Assembly (NCBI GenBank): GCA_029207755.1
Contig: JARCOQ010000007.1
Coordinates: forward strand, 42,241,656 to 42,305,655
DNA length: 64,000 nt
From: Chamaea fasciata
Lineage: Eukaryota; Chordata; Aves; Passeriformes; Sylviidae
Reading direction: 5' to 3'
Shown here: piece after piece, positions 1-9,516 of the stretch
How positions within the stretch are numbered: position 1 is the first letter of the stretch
Layout of the letters: the number at the start of each line of letters is the position of its first letter
Made by a program: the position numbers and the translations under genes
The notes under the pieces: generated by a model
The model's database searches: none
Told to the model about the DNA's origin: nothing
What the model saw: only the letters and a program-made list of their open reading frames with translations

Positions 1-1058
1 TCAGCAGTTCCAAGATGCTGCTGGAGAGCACAGCTGTGGTCAGCAGGCACCTCACAGAGACTGGCAGCATTTCTGAGCAACAGCTATGCAGTAAGGATGA
101 TGGAACACATGAGATTGTCCAGTCATATTCCCTGCAGTAGGACAGTGTCTGCTCTTGTGGCTGGACTTCTCTGACTTAGTTTTTAATTATGCTTTTTTTC
201 ATTGGTATCACTTTACATTGAAAAAAGTTTACAGCATCTGTTTCAGAAAGTCAAATAAATATGAAGCCCCATTAGGATATTTATATGTGGGACTTTAAAG
301 GCAATGCTGCAAATTGTGCAGAGCAGTTGCTGACTTGAACCACCATTTATTTGAAGTGCCTACTGGAGCACAACTGATCGGAACTTCTGCTTATGGTAGC
401 ATTACTTCAGTAAGTTGTGGGCTTAATCCTTTTTCTATAATATTATAATGTTGCATGTAAAAAATGCACTTCTCTTATGCCTGTCTGACTGAAGAGTTTT
501 TGCAAAAATAATACTTGAAGCAAAAATTAGAATTAATCAGAAAGTGACTCTAGCTGAAGAAAATGAAAAAGGAGAATGATGGCTCTTTTTCACTGTCATT
601 CCTAGCACCATCAAACTGGGCTGCTCCTTTCTACTAGAGGTTCCATCTGAGCTGTACAATTTTTCAGTAGCTAGGGAATTTGGACAGAGGCTTTGTGTGA
701 ATCCTGTTCCTCTCTGCATTGTGCAAGTAATAAGAGCTTTCTACCAAAGCACACTTTAATGGATGATTCCATTATCCATCAACATGGAACAATGGAACTG
801 TAATTGCCAGAATTTAAATTTTGGCTAATTATTTCTGCTTTTACTGAAATTAGTTTCTAAGTTTTTGTTTTATTCTGGCAACAGGCCCAAGTCTTTGGTA
901 ACTGAACAGAAGTCTTAATGTATCCTTAATTAATAGTCCTTCCTCTTTTCCAATTTTACTTCTCTTTTTTCCTGTTTATCTTTTGATTCTTAGGTGTTTG
1001 GGTTTTTGTTAAACTAAGTCTATTACATCCTTTTGGCATTGATTTCTTATAGTTTCTT

Positions 1059-1089
<31 letters not shown>

Positions 1090-1581
1090 CTGTTTACTGG
1101 GTTTCTAGTCCTAACACATGTCTTTTACCAGTGCAAGAAGGTTTATCAAATTCCCACTAACTGTGCGTTTACATGACTGACACGTTGTGCCACATCCGTA
1201 TGCACTCGGATCCAGAGTCTGAATCAAAATGTTTTAACTCATGGCACTGAGTTCACACGAGGTCTCACGTCGCAGACAAATTGCATATGCCTTCTAACCA
1301 ATTTGGATAAACAAATAATCTGAGGAGAATCTGACTTATCTTTTTTGTAGGATTTAATTTCTGTGACCTTCCAGAACCTCAGGCAATTGGATGTATAACT
1401 ATTCTCCACTCTACTAAAGATAAATCTCTCTCTTTTCAAATATATTTATATATATGTACACACTTGTGCACTTATTTATCTATAGCTAAATAAGGTCATA
1501 AAAAACCCAAAAAATGTAGGATGTTTTAACTATTTCATTGACTTTACAGATTGTTTTTAAGCTGTTTTTTAAACTTTAAAG
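1..1581 (+). other. NRXN3: NRXN3 intron upstream of SS4 exon (3' part only)
   Basis: This is non-coding sequence leading to the SS4 acceptor. It is AT-rich and contains a T29 run, an AT-rich patch around 1440-1460 and no exon-like open frame. The preceding NRXN3 exon (first half of LNS6) is not here, so it lies upstream of the window. The last 50 bases before the exon contain several TTAA/TAAA strings rather than a clean pyrimidine tract, which makes the acceptor look weak and fits a regulated cassette exon. Short open frames in this stretch show no recognisable protein. Confidence 0.85.
1061..1089. repeat. T29 homopolymer
   Basis: There are 29 uninterrupted T residues, about 490 bases before the SS4 exon. 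The run could be the poly(A) tail of a decayed minus-strand retroposition, but no retrocopy body is recognisable next to it. As RNA it would be a long U tract in the pre-mRNA, a possible binding site for PTB-like or TIA-like proteins; this is inference only. Confidence 0.9.
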
Positions 1582-1671
1582 GCAACACTGATAGTGAACG
1601 GTTCCAAATGGTAAAACAGAAAATCCCCTTCAAATATAACCGGCCTGTAGAGGAGTGGCTGCAGGAAAAAG
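1582..1671 (+). CDS. NRXN3: NRXN3 splice-site-4 (SS4) cassette exon, 30 residues
   Basis: Neurexins are presynaptic adhesion receptors. SS4 is the alternatively spliced insert in LNS domain 6 that selects between postsynaptic partners: exclusion favours LRRTMs and stronger neuroligin binding, and inclusion favours cerebellin-GluD complexes. Seen here: after acceptor AG (1580-1581) the 90-nt exon reads Gly(split)-Asn-Thr-Asp-Ser, then [20 protein letters not shown], then Trp-Leu-Gln-Glu-Lys, and ends one base into a Gly codon before donor gtaaca. The [14 protein letters not shown] core is the NRXN3 version; as I recall, NRXN1 has a different, Arg-rich core. Length (90 nt) and phase (1-1) match the known cassette, so skipping keeps the frame. 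The exon has no start or stop of its own. Ser at the fifth residue differs from the Asn I recall for mammals. Both splice sites look suboptimal, as expected for a regulated exon. Confidence 0.97.
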
Positions 1672-1681
1672 GTAACAGTCA

Positions 1682-1872
1682 TTAAAACTTTCATTTTAAA
1701 CCCATTTGATTCTAAACTCTCATTTTTAAAGCCTGCAAATAAATGTTTCTTAAATGATAATCGCCTGCTGCATAAATGACTGTTTTAATTTTCATTATAA
1801 TTTGTGTCAGCTTCCACCTGCCATATGTTGATAAATCATGCTATAATACATTGCTTTAAAATGCAGTTAAAG
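1682..1872 (+). promoter_or_regulatory. Intronic TTAA/TAAA cluster after SS4, likely STAR-protein splicing element
   Basis: I count about seven TTAA and ten TAAA tetramers in some 190 nt beginning ten bases after the SS4 donor, for example in attaaaac, ttttaaac, tctaaac, ttttaaag, cttaaat, cataaatg, gataaatc, tttaaaat and gttaaag. SAM68, SLM1 and SLM2 (KHDRBS1-3) bind bipartite UAAA/UUAA motifs and are known to repress the neurexin SS4 exon through downstream intronic clusters. The position and motif density fit that role. The local base composition is AT-rich, which inflates the count, so function is inferred and not proven. Confidence 0.65.
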
Positions 1873-4800
1873 GGACAAAATTCTAAGCTTGCTATAATAG
1901 TTATGACAAACAAGCAAAAATTCAGGAGATGATTTAAAAAAAAAAGCAAAATGAAGAAGAGTGAAGAACAACAACATGTATTATGGCAATTTAACCACTG
2001 CATGACTTTCCTATTTTAATTTGGGCTTGAGCTACATTTATATCTTATTACTGAAGTTTTCTTAAAAGATTTTCAAATCTACTTGTTAAACCACTTCCTT
2101 TAAGTTGTTGTTTTTGTTTTTTTTTTTCTCATGAGTCTGATCAGCTATGTATTTCCTAATTGTATTAAGATAATTGAATGATTTTAAAAAATGTTGTAAA
2201 GAAAACATTATTTAACATTTTCATTTAAATTACAGTGAGGGAGACGGAGAAAATGATTGTTCTGTTGCTTTTATGCTTTGTCTGGAACACAGCAGTTTGA
2301 ACACACAAATGATACTTGTCCAAAATACGGATCAAATTCTTAGTCTACTAAGGCAGTGCCTCTTAATTTTGTGGGTTTGCCTGGAGTAATTGGCCTCTGT
2401 TCAACAAAAAAACTTGTTAATCTGAATAAGTCCAGATGGCTTGAGTGAAAGTTCTGCATACAGTCCATGACCTTTCGAAATGGGACTTGTGTCAGAACAG
2501 TAATTATTTTTTTGTAAGGAATTTGGAGAGGAAAAGAAAATCTTGGACGTAGAACCCATTTTAAAGCCTGCTGAAGGTAGCAGTAACAGAATAACTTGCT
2601 TATTTCGGTAGGGCTTGAACTAGGCTCTTGGTAATACAGTGGAATTTAAGTCAGGAAGATCTTCTCCCTCTATTACTAAATATTACTTAAAAAAAAAAAG
2701 GCACTGTAACTAATCCCTTGCCTTGAAATCTAGACAAAGCAGAACACAATCTTCTCTTGTTTCCATTTATGAAAGTGCTGTTAATAAAAGGGGGTGACCT
2801 TTGAACTCAGATCTTGCATTTTCTGTGCTGATTTAGACTATGGTTGTTAACGCATTTTCCAGGAAGGAAAATCAATCTCTTGTAGGACTGGAAAAGTATA
2901 ATTTATGTTCTGTTTCAAATTTCTAATTTCAGCTGAATTAACAAATTGATTTATCCACTATGAATTAAGGTCAGGAAGGATGTGGCTTAATTCAGTAGAA
3001 ATATTTTCATGTGAAGGGCCTGATCCTGTAAAGTGTTGTGCACACTCAGTTCCTGTTAACTTCAACAAGAGCTGGCAGTGTTGCTCACTTTTCAGGTTTG
3101 GTCTACAAAGGTGTAATGTTTAAAACCAAAGCTAAACAAAGCTAATGAAAGTAAGGCAAAAATATTTGTGTAACCAAAATAGATTTTTTTTTTTACTACC
3201 AGTATGTCATAAACAATTAATTCAGCTAAATTGTAAATAAATTTTAAAATAAAAATAAACAGAAAATGCTTATTGAGTCTCAGTGGTTTGCCCTATTAAT
3301 TTACATGATCAAACTAAAATAGATAAATAAATTTTAAGACTAAAAAGAGAATAATTTTTGGTAATTCTGAATTGCTAAAGTCCCTTTAACACTAAAGATA
3401 ATGATTGCCTCAATTTTGTTAAAACTGATGCATGTCTAATTCCTTGATGCAATTCATGTGCTTGAGAAACCCATCCTTTCTTTCATTTGGTTTGATTGTG
3501 GGTTTGTTGGGTTTTGGGTTTTTATTTCCGTTTTGGTTTTCCACAAAATCTTTTACTTTATGTCACAGCTTCTACAAGTTTGAGCTTAAAAGCATGCCAA
3601 GACACTTTCATTTGTAATCCATCCTTAAGTTTTGAACTGAAGTCTACCTTTTGTGGATATTGATGCTTTGTTAAAAGACAATCACACATGCACTAGAGTT
3701 TAAAAGAGACAATATTTGAGTCTTCAGGCACTCTCAAAGCACTGAATGTGGTTAGGCTAGAGGGTTAGAGCTATGTTTTTACTAAAGTGAAAGGAAATTC
3801 AGTCTTTCTACTATGTGTCAGGGAATGACATTGTGCAGTGTATCACCTGAGATGATACAACTTGGTTTCTTCATTCCAAAGTAAACAAACATTTTCAGCA
3901 ACTTAGGTACCACTCAAATTAAAAAACAATGAGAATAATTTATGTAGTTGTTCACCAGCCTGCTCATCCATCTGGTCATCCATCTAACAATTGATGTAAC
4001 ATGGAAACCTTCTGTCACAAGACTTTAGAAAGATGGTGAGTGAAAGGGTAGCTTCCTATCAAAATGGACCAAGACAAACTGATGGATGGAGGAATAGATT
4101 AATCAAAGAGTCAGCGTATAGAGTAGATGTCTTGCCCATGTGAGTTCTTGGCTTGGGTGAGGTAAGATGAAACACTTTTTGACTGGCATTTTTGAATGCT
4201 GTAGATTTGGTCTTCCTTTGGTACTTCTATGGTATTCATAATAATGAAATAGTTCTTTCTTGGAAAACAAATATAACACATTATCTTTCTGAAGTGGCAT
4301 AACTATTGGCTTTGAGGGGCTTTTAAATTTTATAAATTAGTTTAAAATAATTTTAAGAGTCCAGGCTTACAGTCTTGAATTGCATGTGTAATAAGAAAAA
4401 TATTAAATGCTATTAACTTCACTGAGATTATGTATGTGAATATAAAAAGAAGTATTAGTCCTAAATTGTTCAATTTCAGTAGTCATAAATCCAGCAGATT
4501 TCCTTAGTGGAATACTTGGTGTCTGCTAAGGCACAGATGTTACCTGTTCTGCAATTGGATGAGCTAATAAAGACCCAGAAGCATCTCATCAAAAGGATTG
4601 ATCCCAGAAGTACTTAATTATTCAAATCTCTCTTACCTGTAAAGTCTCCTTGATATAAGTGACTGTACTTTTGAAGCAAGAACTATTCTTTTGAATTAGG
4701 ATTTGCAAAATCAAGCCCAAAATCTTTTCTAGTGCTACAGAAAAGTTACACTTCAGATTCCTCTGTGGTATTTTTAATTAGAATTCAGTTTTTCAAATGA

Positions 4801-5342
4801 AGAATTCAATGAGAGAGCAAAGAAACAAGCACCTGAACTATTCAGAATACTTACAGAACACCTCATATTTTTATTTAGTATGACACTAATGACACTAATA
4901 TGGCAGTAGGAACAGTTCTCTGTAGAAAAAAAAGGACTGCAGAATTGAATTACACACCTAGTAAAATTTACTAATGTAAATAGTTCCTCAATAAAATTCA
5001 GTGGCCAAATAAATTTTACTTAGGGGAAGTAAAGGCTTCAGCTAAATTCCATTGAAAGAATGATTAGAAGAGACATATGGTGGCAGAATGAAGTGAATAT
5101 TCTCTCCAAAGATTTTTCTCGTTCCATATTCAGTTTCCTGGTGTCTTTACCATGTGTGTGTACACCATCTTAGAGCAAAGAATGAGGAATTGCAGGTAGT
5201 AGGTGACTGCAACAAGTGATTGTTCTTTTAGCAAACACATTTTTAGTGTGGTTCCCAGCATTAACCATCTGGTGCAGTGCATGAATCCTGGTCTGGAAAA
5301 CCATTTAACAGTGAAGACTCCAAAATACACAATCAAAGTTCC

Positions 5343-5357
5343 TTTTTTTTTTTTTTT
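5343..5357. repeat. T15 homopolymer
   Basis: Fifteen consecutive T residues within the intron, with no retrotransposon body recognised on either side. Confidence 0.85.
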
Positions 5358-6597
5358 CTTGCTGGAATAGGGTCACCTCCTTGGTGCACACTTTCTTTCA
5401 ACATTAGAAGATGCAGATGAAGGCCCAGAATTGGAGACATGGTCTCTTTTTTTCAGACTTAATATACTAACTCTTCATTCTTGCAAATAATGCAAGAGCT
5501 ATGACAGATGTGTAAAGCTATGCTATGAGCATGGGTTAGAATAGTTGACATCCTGAACTGAGTCATAATCTTCCAGTAAAAGTGAGGGAACCCCTCTCCT
5601 CTCCTTGTCTGGGGGGCTCTTCTACCTGGAGCAGGCAAAAGTTTTCCTTTCTCATCACCTTCCACCTTCTTCCCTTTGAAAAAAGATGAAAATAAATACT
5701 ATATTAATTCAAGGGAAGAAAGGAATGGAAATGAAAATGGAAAACAGAACTGAAACTTATCTGCCATCTGTTTTCAGGGATAACATCTCAAGATTAGTGA
5801 AATAAATCCCTTTACTCATAAGTCCCTTCTTTACACATCTTGCCTCTACTCTTTGGCACTCTTGTCATGACTGAAGTGAGAAGAAGGTAACAGTAGTGGG
5901 GACAGGTCTGAGTTTGTAGGGGCAGGGACAGTATGGACAGAACTATAGTGCTAGAGTGAGGGAACATATTCAGAGAAGGGAAAATGGTGTAGCAAAGTTC
6001 TTACAGCATATCCCTTAAAAGAATCCGAAGCACATGACAAAAGAAAAGCAAGCTCTGAGGACATGGTATGGGACAGGAGTTGACCTTCTACAGTGTACAG
6101 TGCCATTTCCTCTAATTCAGACAGTGCTGGGCTGAGAAGGATGAATATCTTAACAGACATTGTTACTGGGCCCTATTTTTGTCATATACAAGATTAAAGG
6201 CTCTATTTACATTCTGAGGATGTGTGGCTTCAGTGCATGTTTATCGATGTTTTACTGGACATATGTTGCCTCTGGCAAGTTTAAAACCTCCTGAGATGCA
6301 GAACATTGCATCAGGTGTTTCAACACTTTCCAGGGGAAGGATACCCCCCATTTTTATTTCTCATTCCTTCATCAATGCAGTTACTCCACCTTGATCAAGT
6401 CCTAATTTTCCATTTACAAACCTGAGAGTGAGGAGCACAAGGGATGTGCAGCCCACCTCCACGTGTCTCTGTGTTACACCTCTCCATATACTGTTGCTTA
6501 GTTAGCTAGGGCCCTCTCTGGGGACAGGAACTACTTTCAGATACATTTCTTCTCTTGTCCCCATTCTCTTCCCCATCGTCCATCCTGTCACCATAAG

Positions 6598-6654
6598 ATG
6601 ATGCTACACCGCATCACCACTTCACTTCGAGACCTGGCACGACGACCAAAATTG
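6598..6654 (+). other. Candidate unannotated 57-nt cassette exon in NRXN3
   Basis: The segment is preceded by a long C/T-rich tract (about 6546-6590) and AG at 6596-6597, and followed by g|gtgagc at 6654-6660, so both boundaries look like good splice sites. It is 57 nt long, divisible by three. Read in phase 1, as the neighbouring exons require, it is open: GAT GAT GCT ACA CCG CAT..., giving Asp-Asp-Ala-Thr-Pro-His-His-His-Phe-Thr-Ser-Arg-Pro-Gly-Thr-Thr-Thr-Lys-Ile before the shared Gly. It has four CpG dinucleotides in 57 nt, high for this AT-rich intron. Insertion would fall directly before the neuroligin-facing RQLTIFN segment. I do not recognise it as a known neurexin insert. It could be a genuine rare cassette exon, a cryptic site, or chance. 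Confidence 0.35.
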
Positions 6655-7194
6655 GTGAGCTCCCCCATGTATTTTGATCTACTCTAACCACTGGCTGTGA
6701 AGGAATGAGCAGTGGATCATGGGCTGTGCTTTCCTACATGGTGGCATTCTGCACCTCTCATCAGGCTGGACTAGACACAAAGTGGCGAGTGAGAACTGGG
6801 GAGTGGGAATGGGATTGGAAAACATATTTCAAACTTCATAAAAACGGGAAAGCCCAGGATATTTAAATAATGATTGACTTGAAGCTGCATTGATAACCCT
6901 ACTGATCACCGATGTCCAGTCTGATTGTCTGCTAATTCAGCAGATTTCAGGTAGCATGCCCCTAATCTTTTGAGGAATAGTGAAATTATAGGCACTGTCT
7001 TTGCACTTCATGAAGCAATTTATTTCTTAACATGGTCAACCTAGTGCAGCCTGGGACATAAACAGTATTTATAGAGCAGTCCAGGCTGAATGTGATGTAA
7101 GTGTCCTGCAGAACTACGTGAATTGGCAATTGTTACTAGATTTATTTTTAATAATTATATTTTTTATTACATATGATATTGGACCTCTTCTAAC

Positions 7195-7365
7195 ACTCAG
7201 GATGTGACCTTGACTAACCACATAACCTGCCTGCATTTGAATTTCACTGTCTCTAAGAGTGGAGTAAGGCATTCTGGGGCTTAACCATCTGAAGCACTGT
7301 TATCCTCACTATTTCAAAAGCTTTGCTCTTTCAGAGACATCAGAAATGTTCGTGTTTATTCTTTC
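7195..7365 (+). repeat. MIR-like ancient SINE fragment
   Basis: The sequence 'gatgtgaccttgactaacca' followed by 'cataacctgcctg' resembles the MIR core (tgtgaccttgggcaagtcacttaacctctctg). The downstream 'caaaagctttg' and the later 'gtgtttattc' resemble the usual MIR 3' part. It is highly diverged, and edges are approximate. Confidence 0.4.
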
Positions 7366-7945
7366 TTGGGTTTAGATTTGCAAGCCTTCACAACACAAAG
7401 TTTATGGGTGCAAGATCATGACTGATCCTGTCATAACACTCCTACTCAATTCTTATATCGCTTCATTTTTACCTGATGTTTTACTGTTTTTGAGCCAACC
7501 CTTGAAACCTTTGCATTATTGAAAGTGGCTTTATGAGTTAATCCAATGCTTTAACCAGTCCAAAAGGAGGTTTATTTATGGGCTAAAGCTTGACAGGTAC
7601 TGCAGTCTGAATTGATAGTAGAAAAATAGCCACATGTTGAAGTCTTATTTGTAGTTTAAAAGTCATCCAGAACTAAAACAACATTCAAATTTCTGAAGTT
7701 CCTCCAGAGTTTTGATGTGAGTGGTTGCTGAGGTATAAGGTTCAGTTTTAGGTATTTATGCTTTCAGGCTAGTCATCCTTATTAATGACTTTTATGCACC
7801 ACATTTCCATACTATTTCTCTACACTCATCATAAACACTCCCAAGAATGAATCTACTTTGTCCATCACGTTTGGGCCAGGGCTCAATGAAGTATGCAAAT
7901 TGTAGGAAATGTCTGTCAATAATGTTATTCACCCCCCTTCACTAG

Positions 7946-8253
7946 GACGACAGTTAACGATCTTCAACACCCAGGCGCAAATAGCCATAGGAGGGAAGGA
8001 CAGAGGGCGTCTCTTCCAAGGCCAGCTCTCCGGTCTCTATTACAATGGTCTGAAAGTGCTGAACATGGCGGCAGAGAACAACCCCAACATTAAAATCAAT
8101 GGGAGCGTTCGACTCGTTGGGGAGGTCCCTTCTATCCTGGGAACAACACCCACAACATCGGTGCCACCGGAAATGTCGACTACAGTCATGGAAACCACAA
8201 CCACCATGGCGACCACTACCACCCGAAAAAATCGTTCACCGCCCAGCATCCAG
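7946..8253 (+). CDS. NRXN3: NRXN3 exon: C-terminal half of LNS6 plus Thr-rich stalk
   Basis: This constitutive 308-nt exon starts in phase 1 after ccttcactag and ends at a codon boundary with the consensus donor CAG|gtgagt. The peptide is one split Gly plus 102 residues. It opens with [19 protein letters not shown]; by comparison with neurexin-1-beta the Arg, Leu, Thr, Ile and Asn of RQLTIFN correspond to residues of the neuroligin interface, with the Ile and Asn also helping to hold the LNS6 calcium ion. The rest of the fold ([20 protein letters not shown] to about residue 57, GEV) completes the laminin-G sandwich. From about residue 60 it is Ser/Thr/Pro-rich ([12 protein letters not shown]), a mucin-like stalk likely O-glycosylated and leading to the next exon's Cys loop. 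[12 protein letters not shown] and [14 protein letters not shown] identify NRXN3 rather than NRXN1. The gene is incomplete in the window: no start, transmembrane segment or stop is present. Confidence 0.97.
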
Positions 8254-9084
8254 GTGAGTCCCTTAGTCTTCTCCATTTCCTTTGGTTTGTAATTCATCTT
8301 GCTGCTCATTTGTAAGTTCATAAGAGCTATGTTCTCTGAAAAATGCTCCATGTGACTCTTTATTTTAAAATGTTGTCCTCCTGTGTTGGAGACAGGGCAA
8401 ACACCTGGCTGAATTGTTGTGGCACACACATGTAAGAATACGAATGGACTGTGCTCCTGATGTCGTGCAACCTGATTTATGTGAGATTGTCACAATGTGA
8501 ACAAGAAAAAGGTTTTAACTATGTTTCAAAAGTTCCATATGTGGGGAAATGTATTCCGAAGAGAGTTACAAGTCTTAATAGGGGGTGGGTGTATGGTTAT
8601 TTATTATTATGACAGGATAAACTGCTGCAATAGTGAAGTTCATAATGAGGAGAAAAGCAATGGAGCATTACTTCCAGTTGGAGTAATTTTTTTCCCCTTT
8701 TATAGCCCTCCTGCAGAGAATTTTGAAGGAATGCTATCAAGATCAGTTTCTTGCAAAATGTAGATGTTCCAACATAGAGCAGTTCCAATCTATTTCGTAA
8801 AAAGTCATCCCTAAATAAAAAAATAATTTCAGATTATCTGACTTAATTGGTCCAAAGTAGTTATTTCAACCCCTTAAAATGCAGTGGTTTTGGAACCACT
8901 TTTGTGGCAGCCAGAATATGGTACTGATTAGAAATAAACACCTTCAATTGGCTCTCCTTGTCTGTGCAAAAAAAAAGAATTATGTGAATAACCAATCTGA
9001 GCTGTGGATTATTTATTTCAGCAGTATGCTATCATGTTACTGTGTTATCAACTAGAATGAAACATTTGTTTTGAAATCATTAGA
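8254..9084. other. Intronic stretch, nothing recognised except an AATAAA
   Basis: AT-rich sequence with short open frames on both strands that have no recognisable relatives. An AATAAA lies at 8814-8819, within reach of the in-frame intronic stop at 8290, but no clear GT-rich downstream element follows it. Confidence 0.6.
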
Positions 9085-9516
9085 GAGATGGAGCTACTTC
9101 AGAGACTCTAGCAAAGGGCCTCTAAAATGAGTAAGGGACTGGAGCCTTTCTTGTATGAGAAAAGGCTGAGAGCTGGGACTGTTCATCCTGGGAAAGAGAA
9201 GGCTCATGGGAGATCTTAACTGTGTGTACAAATACCAAAGGAAGAGTGCAAAGATGACAGTAGTACCCAGTGACAGAACCAAAGACAATGGGCACAAACT
9301 GAAACACAGGACTTTCCCTCCCATCATCAGGAAATATTTGTAACATGAGGGTGACTGAGCATGGGCAGAGGTTGCCCCAAAAGGTTGTTAAATATTCAAA
9401 AGCCATCTGCACATAGTCCTGGACAGCTGGCTCTGCATGATTTTACTTGACCAGAGGTTAGGACTAGATGACCTCCAGAGGTCCTTTCCAACCACAGGTA
9501 TTCTGTAATTCTGTGA
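9085..9516 (+). mobile_element. CR1 LINE, 3' fragment, plus strand
   Basis: A 5'-truncated CR1 copy. The diagnostic 3' end reads 'ggactagatgacctccagag' then 'gtcctttccaaccacaggta' and closes with the degenerate octamers attctgta/attctgtg. Upstream, 'caatgggcacaaactgaaac', 'gagggtgactgagcatgggc' and 'gaggttgccc' match the CR1 3' region. It is moderately diverged. It carries no intact ORF and lies in the sense direction of NRXN3, about 830 bases after the stalk exon. Confidence 0.9.

Larger units (their letters stand above)
1672..7945 (+). other. NRXN3: NRXN3 intron between SS4 exon and LNS6/stalk exon
   Basis: This 6,274-bp intron has donor G|gtaaca and acceptor ttcaccccccttcactag. It contains the AT-rich STAR-type motif cluster at its start, T/A homopolymers (T11 at 2117-2127, T11 at 3184-3194, T15 at 5343-5357), a G/T-rich block near 3484-3541, an exon-like segment at 6598-6654 and a MIR-like fragment near 7195-7365. 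The remaining sequence shows no recognisable gene or repeat. Confidence 0.9.

Noticed and set aside
3009..3100. 'gggcctgatcctgtaaagtg' and neighbouring bases, resembling a common ancient amniote repeat
   Set aside because: The resemblance is real but short, and I cannot name the family with confidence. A repeat library search would settle it.
8040..8429. 129-codon minus-strand open frame overlapping the stalk exon
   Set aside because: It is a shadow of the real plus-strand exon; the Thr-codon repeats (acc/aca) read as Val-rich sequence on the other strand.
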